Shown: positions 54,209 to 62,717 of the stretch, piece by piece
How positions within the stretch are numbered: position 1 is the first letter of the stretch
How the letters are laid out: each line of letters starts with the position of its first letter
Source of the DNA: DAOUJI01 sp965219565
GTDB lineage: Bacteria > Chloroflexota > Dehalococcoidia > Lucifugimonadales > JAGWBF01
Assembly (NCBI GenBank): GCA_965219565.1
Contig: OZ244780.1
Coordinates: 1,054,001 to 1,118,000 of the forward strand
Direction of reading: 5' to 3'
DNA: 64,000 nt
Program-made: the position numbers and the translations under genes
Notes under the pieces: generated by a model
The model's database searches: none
The model's input: the letters and a program-made list of their open reading frames with translations, nothing else
What the model was told of the DNA's origin: nothing

Positions 54209-55551
54209 CTATCCAGGCACTGCGCGCAGCCTGCCTATGCGCTCCAGAATCCCTTGGAATACTTTTCTGCTAACCAGCACCTCTGCCATCTGGAACACCA
54301 GCCTCCTGGCGTGCCGCATCAACCGCCCTCCTATCTTGATGGGCCTCGTCTGAATACTGGTAAGAGGCCAGCGTTTCATTCCTTCCGACAGTGCCAGCCT
54401 ACGTACGAAGTTCCCCAGGTTGTAGGCCAGGATGAACAGCTATAGCCTCACCTGGTTGGCAACAAACTTGTGGCAGGAAAGCCTCGTACAGTTCAGGGCA
54501 TACTTGCCTTCCTTTATCCACTGTTCCGCCGTTCCACGGCCATTGTGGAAGTTAACAATCCCTCTTGCTGGATAGCTCAGGTTGGTGACGATGAAACCCA
54601 CCCTGTGGAATAGCTCACCCTGGTGCCATTCTACCTTGGTCATAACCCTCCGGGGCTGGTCCCAACTCTGGGCCTGACAGGCGAAGTCGTGGATACTAGA
54701 CGAGGGGCTTTCTGGAGGGCCATTCAGTTGGTCGCTCCAATAGATGCTGGATCTGTTCCTGCAGGACCTCATTGGTAGAAAGCATGATGGCATAGCCTAT
54801 GCCCCGGGGCTCCAGGTACTCGTACACCTCAGGCTTGGCAAAGGCAGCATCAGCCCGGAACATCAGCCGCACTCCCTTCTTCTTGTAGCGCTCCACCACT
54901 GGCTCCAGAAGCTCTTGCCAGCGATAAGCGCTGTGAACATTACCAGATCGAAGTATCGCTCCTTCACAATCACCGAACTGGTTGAAGAGGAACAGGGGGT
55001 GATAGCACACCGGCTCAAAGTGGCCGTTGTAGGCAGCACCTTCCTGCTGCCCATGCACCGGACTCTCTGAACTGTCCATGTCGAGTATGACCCTGTGGTG
55101 AGGTGTCTGGGTTATGGCTCGTTCCACCCATAGAACGTTCAGGCTGCCAAGCCCCTTCAGGTTGTTGTCTTGGCTCAGAGTTTCAGTCTCAAAGCGACTC
55201 ATGTTGTTGGTGCTGGCTGCTTGTTTCTCTGCGCCTTACCCGCCTACGACGACTCTCATGGCGGGGTCTTGGGCCAGCCTTTCAACATCATTGATGTCCT
55301 CGTACCCAGCCCAGACGATTGTATAGGGACTGTCTGAGCAAGGGCACCAACTGGTGTTGGATGTTACCCCCGGTACGACTCTCATGGAGGTAATGGCAGG
55401 CGGTTTCAGTGAGTTGGAGAGCATGGTCCAATTCGCGGCATGGGAGGAGGCCTGCGTCAGAGGCTATGGTGGCACCGTGGAATTCTAGGCGGACTTTGGG
55501 GCCGAACTGTCACTTGAGATGAGCATTATCGCCGTCACCCATAGGGTGTCT
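54209..55551 (-). pseudogene. IS1380-family transposase, decayed
   Basis: Pieces in order on the minus strand are 'RLEFHGATIASDAGLLPCRE', 'YEDINDVERLAQDPAMRVVV', 'MSRFETETLSQDNNLKGLGS', 'HHRVILDMDSSESPVHGQQE' (catalytic Asp region), 'LMFRADAAFAKPEVYEYLEP', 'SCHKFVANQVRL' and a C terminus ending at TAG 54209-54211. Several shifts and in-frame stops break it. Its upstream end is cut by the IS3 type D element. Confidence 0.8.
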
Positions 55552-55552
55552 G

Positions 55553-56754
55553 AGGTGGACTCGGTTAGTAGGACAGAATTAAGGCAGAGTTAAGTGAGGG
55601 TCCCGTCACTCCTGGATATGATCCCAACACCGATCCGTCTGAACACCTCCTATCCTTTGGCTCTTCCTCCCGGACTGTACGATCCCCGTGGAACACCTCG
55701 GCCGGGGTCCGGTAGACCAAGGCTTGATGGGGCCTCAGGTTATTGTAGAACCGGAAGTAGGCTCCCATTCCCGTCGGGCCTCGAGGGCGTTGACGTAGGC
55801 TTTCAGGTAGACCTCCTCGTACTTCACCGTCCGCCACAACCGCTCCACGAAGATGTTGTCGGCGTACCGCCCCTTCCCGTCCATGCTGATCTTCACTCCG
55901 CGGTCCTGGAGGACCTGGGTGAACTCCCGGCTGCTGAACTGACTGCCTTGGTCGGTGTTGAACACCTCGGGCCTTCCACGGTCCAGCTCCTCAGTCAGGG
56001 CCTCGGCGCAAAAGCCGGCTTCCAGAGTGTTGGACAATCGCCAGGCCACCACGTAGCGGCGGTGCCAGTCCATGACGACCACCAGGTAGAGAAAGCCACG
56101 GGCCATGGGCAGATAGGTGATGTCGGCGGCCCACACTTGGTTGGGCCGGGTGACCCTGGCGTTCCTCAACAGGTACGGATAGACCCGGTGCTCCGGCGCC
56201 GGTTGGCTGGCGCCGGACTCCGGTGGATGGCCCGTAGCCCCATGCCTCTCATCAGCCGCTGCGCCCGCTTCTGGCTTACCGGTATACCCTGACGGTCCAG
56301 CCAGGCCTTCATCCACCTCGACCCGTAGAAGGGGGTCTCCAGGTACTGACGGTCCATCCCCCGCATCAGGGACAGGTCTGCTTCGGAAGTCTCCTTGGAA
56401 CGGTAGTAGAGGCTGGAACGGCTCACTCCCAGCAGGGCGCACTGCCGCACTATCGGCAACTTCGGGTGACCCCGGTCCACCATCTGCCGCCGCCAGCCAA
56501 GATTCATGGACCGGACCTCTCCGCCAAGAAATCCCGCTCCACCTTCAGTTGGCCGATCTCCTGGTACAACCGAGCGACCAGGGCGACGTCGTTCTACCCT
56601 TCTGCTCCTTACCGTTGCCGAAGACCCCGGAGGCACCCTCTACAAGGGCTTTCTTCCAAGCTTGAATCTGGCCGGGGTGGACTTCGTACCGGGCGGCCAG
56701 TTGGGCCACCGTCTCCTCTCCCTTAGCTGCCTGTCCAGTTTCCTGGGTCCACCT
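55553..56754 (-). mobile_element. IS3-family insertion sequence, type D, decayed
   Basis: A 1,202-bp element with both inverted ends (AGGTGGACTCGGTTAGTAGG and, inverted, AGGTGGACCCAGGAAACTGG). OrfB is in several frames ('QVWAADITYLPMARGFLYLV', 'FNTDQGSQFSSREFTQVLQD', 'NIFVERLWRTVKYEEVYLKA'). OrfA lacks its first ~20 codons because ~125 bp next to the right end are deleted. Confidence 0.85.
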
Positions 56755-57008
56755 CACTTGCCGACAAGAGAGGGAAATGTTCTCTTCAGATTTCGAGTTT
56801 GTGTAGTACGCCGTTCCGTCGGGTTGGTTAACGGCCGTTGTCGGAACCGTGTACATTCACTTCTCCGGTAGTTCAAACACATTGGTGTTGACCGGCACAG
56901 CGCTGGTTGTGGAAATGCTTGGATGAGTGTTGAACCCTTGTAGTGGGACAACGCCCTAAACCGTGTCGTCATTTTCCGGGCAGAGTCCGTCTCCCGGTCG
57001 GTGTCTGT

Positions 57009-57845
57009 CTATCTGCCTGGCCCTGAATCCATCGGCAGTCTGCAACCCATCTCCGCATCCATGAGGGCATTTATGGCCGCCTCGTTTTCGGGCTGCATCG
57101 CCTCGGCCAAGCTTTCAGGTCCGCCCACTGCCTCAAGAAGGCACTTCATACCCTCGCGGTCTTCCGGACTCACCCCCAACGAGGGAGCAGCAGCCTCCCA
57201 TTCCCTTTCGTTGAGGCACGTGAGGGTCAAGAAGAAAGCGGTCATGCTTCCAGCCAGCCCCGCCCCTGCGTTTCCGCCCACGCCTGCCAGCATGACCGAG
57301 CGGAGGTCCAATATTTCCATTACTGAGCGGATGCACGTTGAGGTATCTTCACTCAGGGGGCTGGCGTCGTCTATCAGCCCGGTCAAGAACATGCGGGTGA
57401 CCGTATCGTCTTCCAGGCAGTTGAGAAAATGCGTCTGCTCTTCGGGGGAGGCCAGCTCAGGCCTGGCGAAGAATTGCAGCACATCGTCAGTCATGGCCGC
57501 TTCCGAGGTGCAGGCGAGTTCAGAATGGGACAGTTCGGCGGCAATCGCTTCCCGGTCATCCAAATTGAGGGGAACCAGCCTTCCGGATCCTGCGACTCTC
57601 TTCAGTGGCTTCACAGTCGGCAGCTCTGCGCCCGTCGATTCAGGCTCCGGTGTTGCCGTCGGTTCGGGCGCCGTGGTCCCAGTTGGCTCCGGTGTCGGCT
57701 TGGGCGCCATCGTTGCCGTGGCCGTGAACGTTTCCGCCGGCGCCGGAACGGTGGTGGCAGTGGGCGCCCTCGTTGGATCTTCGCCTGAACATGCCAAAAG
57801 GGCTGCGATCGCGACTAGGACTGTAACCATCAGGAGTTTCGACAT
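57009..57845 (-). CDS. Putative lipoprotein with Thr/Pro-rich linker, hypothetical
   Basis: A 278-residue protein. ATG 57845, after AAGGAGG, starts a lipoprotein signal ending I-A-A-L-L-A-C. A Pro/Thr/Glu-rich spacer (TATTVPAPAETFTATATM and so on) leads to a helical domain with regularly spaced Cys residues: 'LSHSELACTSEAAMTD', 'THFLNCLEDDTVTRM', 'DTSTCIRSVMEI', 'LTLTCLNEREWE' and 'EGMKCLLEAVGG'. The repeat spacing suggests several small disulfide-stabilised helical units. Its function is unknown, and it is divergent from the hybrid kinase. Confidence 0.8.
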   Translation of the reverse strand: MSKLLMVTVLVAIAALLACSGEDPTRAPTATTVPAPAETFTATATMAPKPTPEPTGTTAPEPTATPEPESTGAELPTVKPLKRVAGSGRLVPLNLDDREAIAAELSHSELACTSEAAMTDDVLQFFARPELASPEEQTHFLNCLEDDTVTRMFLTGLIDDASPLSEDTSTCIRSVMEILDLRSVMLAGVGGNAGAGLAGSMTAFFLTLTCLNEREWEAAAPSLGVSPEDREGMKCLLEAVGGPESLAEAMQPENEAAINALMDAEMGCRLPMDSGPGR

Positions 57846-58121
57846 TTGGCGCCTCCTTAAAATTCGCATTTCAGCTGGACCAGTTTTCCGGGAGCGGACC
57901 ACACTTTCAGCCGTGCTCTATGCATTGGATAGTAGCCTTCGATATCTGACATAGAAATAACGATTAAGGCAATGTATATAACAATACTGTGACAGAATTG
58001 ACGCAGGTGGATACAATGACACCGGTGCGAGCGAGGAGACCCTTGAACAGACCGGAGCATCCGGCCAGGCCGCGACGGAACGAAATCCCGCTTGCGTCAC
58101 TGCGGAACAGGAGGTTAGAGC

Positions 58122-60500
58122 TTGAAGACAGAGGACCGGCCCGACCTTGAGATGAGGGCATTGCAGGTGCGTCTCACCAAGTTGAGTGAGGCCAGCCTCC
58201 GCATCAACGAGAACCTGGACTTCGACAGCGTTCTACAGGACGTCGTGGACAGCGCGTGCAACATTTCGGACGCACGGTACGGCGGTATGACCGTCCTCAA
58301 CGACGCGGGGAGGTTTGAGCAGTTTGTCACCTCCGGCTTGACGGACGAGGAGCGCCGGATTCTGGCGGAACTGCCCGAGAGCGTCCCTCTATTCGAGCAC
58401 CTGAACGGAGTGAACGAACCACTCAGGATCGACAATCTCCCCGGGTATCTGAGGGCCCTTGAACTGTCCGGCTGGCGTCCGCCTATCGCGGTTGCCTCAT
58501 TTCTCGTGGCGCCGATCCGTAACCGTGGCGTACGGATGGGATCCCTATACTTGACCAAGGGACAAGAGGGCCGGGAGTTCAACCGGGAGGATGAAGAAAC
58601 GCTGGTCATGTTCGCCTCCCAGGCTGCGCTAGTCATCGCGAACGCGCGCAGATACCGTGACGAGCAGCGAGCGCGGGCCGACCTGGAGGCCCTGATCAAC
58701 ACCTCACCGGTGGGCGTCGTGGTATTCGACGCCAGGACGGGAATCCCCGTGTCTCACAACCGCGAGACCCTGCGAATTGTCGAGAGTCTTCTCGACCCCG
58801 ACCTCCCTCCTGAGCAGATCATGGAGATTCTAAGCCTGCGGCGGATGGACGGGCGGGAGGTCTCTCTGGAAGAGTCTCCCCTGGCGGAACGGCTCAGCGC
58901 CGGTCGAACGATCCGAGCAGAGGAGATCGTCATCCAGGCGCCCGACGGAAGGTCGGTAACCACGCTGGTCAATGCCACGCCCATCTATTCCGAGGACGGC
59001 AGCGTAATGGAGTCAGTGGTCGTTGCCCTGCAGGACATGACTCCCCTGGAGGAATTGGAAAGGCTGCGGGCGGAATTCCTGGGGATGGTGAGCCACGAGC
59101 TTCGCGCCCCGTTGACCTCGGTAAAGGGGTGCGCTGCCACCCTGCTCGATGATTCAGCGAACCTGAACGCAGCGGAAATGCGCCAGTTTCACCGGATAAT
59201 CGACGACCAGGCCGACCGAATGCGCCGGATGATCTCCGATCTGCTGGACGTGGCCCACATTGAGACGGGGACTCTCTCCGTTAGTCCTGAACCGTGCAGC
59301 GCCGCTGTCCTGATGGACCACGCCAAGACCTCTTTTGTCAGTGGAGGGGGCGGGAACGAGTTGGAAATAGACCTGCCGCCGGACCTTCCCGCCGTCATGG
59401 CCGACAGGCAACGAACCGCCCAGGTTCTCAGCAACCTGCTGTCCAACGCGGCCAAGTACTCAAGGGAATTCTCTACCATCCGGCTGAGGGCCGAGCGGCA
59501 GGGCCTGTATGTCGGATTCTCGGTCACAGACGATGGAAGGGGAGTTTCCTCAGAACGACTGCCCCACCTCTTCCGTAAGTACGTCAGAATCGAAGGAGAC
59601 AGCGTCGGACGGCAGATCGAAGGGTCGGGCTTGGGTCTGGCCATCTGCAGGGGCATCGTCGAAGCCCACGGGGGACGCATATGGGCGGACAGCGAAGGGC
59701 AGGGCCTTGGGACGCGATTCACTTTCACGCTGCCCGTGGCCGAACAGACCGAATCCGGCCAAGCTGTCGGCCCGCACCGGATCTCGGGCCGTCGGGGCCA
59801 GGAAGTGGACGATCATGCCCGCATCCTGGTGGTTGACGACGATCCCCAGACCCTAAGACACGTTCGGGATGTCCTCTCCAGGGCAGGCTACGCCCCTGTA
59901 GTTACCGCCGACCCGAACGAGGCTGTCCGGCTTGTGGAATCGGACAGACCGCAACTTGTGCTGCTGGACCTCGTGTTTCCGGATGCCGACGGCATTGAAC
60001 TGATGCAGGACATTCTAGACATTGCGGAAGTGCCGGTTGTCTTTCTTACGGCTTATGGCAGGGACCAGAATATAGAACGGGCCTTCGACATGGGCGCCGC
60101 CGATTACATGGTAAAGCCCTTCTCACCCACTGAGCTGACCGCAAGAATCAAGGCGGCGCTGCGGAAGCACGCCGGATTGGGTCACGACGAGCCTCCAGAA
60201 CCCTTCATCCTGGGCGGTTTGACCATCGACCATTTCCACCGACGGGTTAATGTAGATGGCCGACAGGTTCATCTCACCCCCATCGAGTACGACCTGCTGC
60301 GAGTCCTTTCCGTAAATTCGGGAAGGGCGCTTAGCCACGACCAGTTGCTGCGAAGGGTCTGGCGCATAACAACCGCCGGCGACCCCCAGGTGGTTCGCAC
60401 ACACCTGCGCAGGCTCAGGCGCAAACTGGGGGACGACGCCGACAACCCAAAATACATCTTCACCGAGCCGGGGGTCGGCTACAGGATGCCGGAAGGGTGA
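58122..60500 (+). CDS. Hybrid one-protein two-component system: GAF-PAS-HisKA-HATPase-REC-OmpR-type winged helix
   Basis: A 792-residue soluble protein combining a sensor kinase and a DNA-binding response regulator. A GAF domain covers residues ~10-180 and a PAS-like domain ~190-310. The HisKA H-box is 'MVSHELRAPLTSVKG' with His 325. The ATPase has N-box 'NLLSNAAKYS', G1 'DDGRGVS' and G2 'GSGLGLAICRGIVEAHGG'. REC starts 'RILVVDDDPQTLRHV' with the phospho-acceptor Asp 616 in 'LVLLDLVFPD'. The last ~95 residues are a winged helix with 'HLTPIEYDLLRVLSVNSGRA' and 'VVRTHLRRLRRKLGDDADNP'. TTG 58122 is used as start because AGGAGGT lies seven bases upstream. There is no membrane segment, so the stimulus is probably internal. 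Targets unknown. Confidence 0.9.
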   Translation: MKTEDRPDLEMRALQVRLTKLSEASLRINENLDFDSVLQDVVDSACNISDARYGGMTVLNDAGRFEQFVTSGLTDEERRILAELPESVPLFEHLNGVNEPLRIDNLPGYLRALELSGWRPPIAVASFLVAPIRNRGVRMGSLYLTKGQEGREFNREDEETLVMFASQAALVIANARRYRDEQRARADLEALINTSPVGVVVFDARTGIPVSHNRETLRIVESLLDPDLPPEQIMEILSLRRMDGREVSLEESPLAERLSAGRTIRAEEIVIQAPDGRSVTTLVNATPIYSEDGSVMESVVVALQDMTPLEELERLRAEFLGMVSHELRAPLTSVKGCAATLLDDSANLNAAEMRQFHRIIDDQADRMRRMISDLLDVAHIETGTLSVSPEPCSAAVLMDHAKTSFVSGGGGNELEIDLPPDLPAVMADRQRTAQVLSNLLSNAAKYSREFSTIRLRAERQGLYVGFSVTDDGRGVSSERLPHLFRKYVRIEGDSVGRQIEGSGLGLAICRGIVEAHGGRIWADSEGQGLGTRFTFTLPVAEQTESGQAVGPHRISGRRGQEVDDHARILVVDDDPQTLRHVRDVLSRAGYAPVVTADPNEAVRLVESDRPQLVLLDLVFPDADGIELMQDILDIAEVPVVFLTAYGRDQNIERAFDMGAADYMVKPFSPTELTARIKAALRKHAGLGHDEPPEPFILGGLTIDHFHRRVNVDGRQVHLTPIEYDLLRVLSVNSGRALSHDQLLRRVWRITTAGDPQVVRTHLRRLRRKLGDDADNPKYIFTEPGVGYRMPEG

Positions 60501-60507
60501 TCTGCTG

Positions 60508-61125
60508 TTAATGTCCAGCGAAAGTGTCCGACCGGCGCTGCGCTTTGACCTTGGGCATCGGCGGCAAGGCCCAGTTTACGGCTTGCCCCACCGGGTTGGC
60601 CTCAATCAATTCATTCGCCATGGCCCACCTGAATATCGCGCGCATCCTTTGCCGCACGCGCCGGGCGGTCTCGGGCCGTGTTGACCATATGAGCGTGAGG
60701 ACTGTCAACACGTCGGCGCGGCCTATCGTGTCGATGGGCTTGGCGCCGATCTTGGGGAAAGCGTGTCGTTCGAGGGTCTGAATCCACGCTCTAGCGTGGC
60801 TTCCGTTGCGCCAACGAGGTTTGTTGACTTCGTGGACGGCATGGGCGGCCTCGCTGAAAGTGGGCGTCGCGGGCCTGCGCTTGTCCGCCGCCGGGTCCCT
60901 CCCGCCGCCAACCGCCTCGCGGTTGTCGGCCGCGCGCTTCCTCGCCTGGGCCAGCGACACGGCCGGATACCCGCCCAGGCCGATGTCGCGCCGTCGGCCG
61001 TCAACGGTTGTCCGCAGCACCCAGCTCTTGCCGCCGGTCTTGCTTATGAACAGGTGCAGGCCGTCGCCGTCGGAGTAGCGGCCGGGGTCCCTGAGCGCCT
61101 TCACCCTTGTCGCCGCCAGCTTCAC
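60508..61125 (-). CDS. Tyrosine-type integrase, truncated (DUF4102 + core-binding only)
   Basis: A 205-residue protein with the N-terminal arm-binding domain (KLAATRVKALRDPGRYSDGD, 'GLHLFISKTGGKSWVLRT', 'GLGGYPAVSLAQARKRA') and the SAM-like core-binding domain ('WIQTLERHAFPKIGAKPIDT', 'ARRVRQRMRAIFRWAMANEL'). The catalytic domain with the R-H-R-Y residues is missing; the frame stops at 60508, eight bases from the kinase gene's end. GTG 61125 follows AAGGAGG. It lies just 3' of tRNA-Ala, the usual place for an integrase of this type, so it marks an old island insertion. Confidence 0.8.
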   Translation of the reverse strand: MKLAATRVKALRDPGRYSDGDGLHLFISKTGGKSWVLRTTVDGRRRDIGLGGYPAVSLAQARKRAADNREAVGGGRDPAADKRRPATPTFSEAAHAVHEVNKPRWRNGSHARAWIQTLERHAFPKIGAKPIDTIGRADVLTVLTLIWSTRPETARRVRQRMRAIFRWAMANELIEANPVGQAVNWALPPMPKVKAQRRSDTFAGH

Positions 61126-61317
61126 GCGATGCCGCCTCCTTAACCTCTTACCACAGAAATTGCCACACATGAAGCGAGACAACAAGGGATTGCAGGAGAC
61201 CGGGAGCGAGGCCTGAGGGGGACGAATCCGGGGTTGGCGACGCCTGCCTCAGCTACGAATAGGGGCTTTGCTGAGACCTGAAGAGGCGGGCCGGGAATGG
61301 GCGAGAAAGGATGAGTC

Positions 61318-61393
61318 TGGTGGAGCTGGGGGGACTCGAACCCCCTACCTCTTCAATGCCATTGAAGCGCTCTCCCTGATGAGCTACAGCCCC
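61318..61393 (-). tRNA. tRNA-Ala (GGC)
   Basis: 76 nt including an encoded CCA. The acceptor GGGGCTG pairs with CAGCTCC. The anticodon stem CTTCA/TGAAG encloses loop ATGGCAT with anticodon GGC. The T-arm has GGTTCGAGTCC, and the D-arm is normal. The truncated integrase lies on the 3' side of the tRNA. Confidence 0.95.
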
Positions 61394-61451
61394 ACGGGGG
61401 ATTTACTATAACAAAGGGCACGAAGCCCCGCAACGCTGGCCGGGACCTTTA

Positions 61452-62714
61452 TCAAGGTGTGATGACGTCGAAACCGGTGTACGGCCTCAGAGCTTCGGGG
61501 ATCACTATGGAGCCGTCGGCCTGCTGGCAGTTCTCCATTATGGAGATTACAACCCTCGGCAACGCCAGCCCCGAACCGTTGAGAGTATGGACGAAAGCCG
61601 GCCTGCTTCCCTCTTCCGGTCTGTATCTGAGACCCGCCCGCCGGGCCTGGAAGTCGGTGCAGTTGGAGCAGGAGCTCACCTCCAGCCACTCGCCGCAGCC
61701 CGGAGCCCACATCTCCAGGTCGTAGGACTTGGCCGAAGCAAAGCCCAGTTCTCCGGCGCATAATCGGAGCACACGGTAGGGCAATTCCAGCCGCCGGCAA
61801 ACATCCTCGGCGTCTCCCAACATCCTTTCAAGCTCATCCTCAGAGGAATCCGGCTCCACCAGCTTGTACATCTCAACCTTGTCGAACTGGTGCACCCGCT
61901 TAATCCCACGGGTGTCCCTTCCCGCAGCGGCTTTCTCCCGTCGGAAACAGGGAGTGTATGCCGTATAGTTAAGTGGAAGCTCCTCAGCCTTGAGCACTTC
62001 CCCTTTGTGGACGCTGGTAAGCGGCACCTCGGCTGTCGGGACCAGCCACAGGTCGTCTTCAACGTCCCGGTAGAGGTTGTCACCGAACTTGGGCAGGTTT
62101 CCGGAGCCTTCCATGATTTCCCGCTTCACTACAGCCGGGAGCAACACTTCCGTGTATCCATGCTCGGACGTGTGGAGGTCCAGCATCCAGTTAATCAGAG
62201 CCCGTTCAAGCCGGGCGCCCTGACCCTTGAGCAGGAAGAAGCGGGAACCCGACAGCTTCACTCCCCGCTGGAAATCGATTATTCCGAGACGCTCTCCCAA
62301 GTCCCAATGAGGCAAAGGCTCGAAGTCGAACTCGGGAATTTCGCCCACTGTGTGTACCACCACGTTGTCTTCTTCACCCAAACCATCGGGCACGTCGTCC
62401 AGCGGGAGGTTCGGCAGCTCCAAGAGCAGGTCTCTTATCTCCGAGTCCATCCGGTCGACTTCCTGCTCCGACGCCTTGATGTCATCCCCCACTTGCCGCA
62501 TCTCGGCGATCAGCTCCGGCGGACGCTCCTTCATAGAGGAGATTTGCCGGCTTGTCTCGTTGCGGCGCGCCCGTAGCTCATCCCCTGTCTGAATCAGCTT
62601 GCGGCGGCGGGAGTCAAGGTCAAGGAGCTTTTCGATGGGCGGGTCTTCACCTTTACGGACCAGAGCTTGAGCGATAACTTCCGGTTGGTTTCTGATGAGT
62701 TCTATAGAGAGCAT
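61452..62714 (-). CDS. serS: Seryl-tRNA synthetase
   Basis: A 420-residue class II synthetase charging tRNA-Ser. Residues ~1-110 form the long coiled-coil arm ('LLDLDSRRRKLIQTGDELRA', 'RPPELIAEMRQVGDDIKASE'). Motif 2 is 'YTPCFRREKAAAGRDTRGIK', followed by 'RVHQFDKVEMYKL'. The motif 3 region is 'LNGSGLALPRVVISIMENCQ'. The start ATG is three bases after the lysS stop, so the genes are probably coupled. Confidence 0.97.
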   Translation of the reverse strand: MLSIELIRNQPEVIAQALVRKGEDPPIEKLLDLDSRRRKLIQTGDELRARRNETSRQISSMKERPPELIAEMRQVGDDIKASEQEVDRMDSEIRDLLLELPNLPLDDVPDGLGEEDNVVVHTVGEIPEFDFEPLPHWDLGERLGIIDFQRGVKLSGSRFFLLKGQGARLERALINWMLDLHTSEHGYTEVLLPAVVKREIMEGSGNLPKFGDNLYRDVEDDLWLVPTAEVPLTSVHKGEVLKAEELPLNYTAYTPCFRREKAAAGRDTRGIKRVHQFDKVEMYKLVEPDSSEDELERMLGDAEDVCRRLELPYRVLRLCAGELGFASAKSYDLEMWAPGCGEWLEVSSCSNCTDFQARRAGLRYRPEEGSRPAFVHTLNGSGLALPRVVISIMENCQQADGSIVIPEALRPYTGFDVITP

Positions 62715-62717
62715 GGG

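Noticed and set aside
57001..57954. Serine-rich protein on the plus strand, 317 codons
   Set aside because: It is the antisense shadow of the Cys-containing lipoprotein at 57009-57845, which has a proper start, signal peptide and ribosome-binding site.
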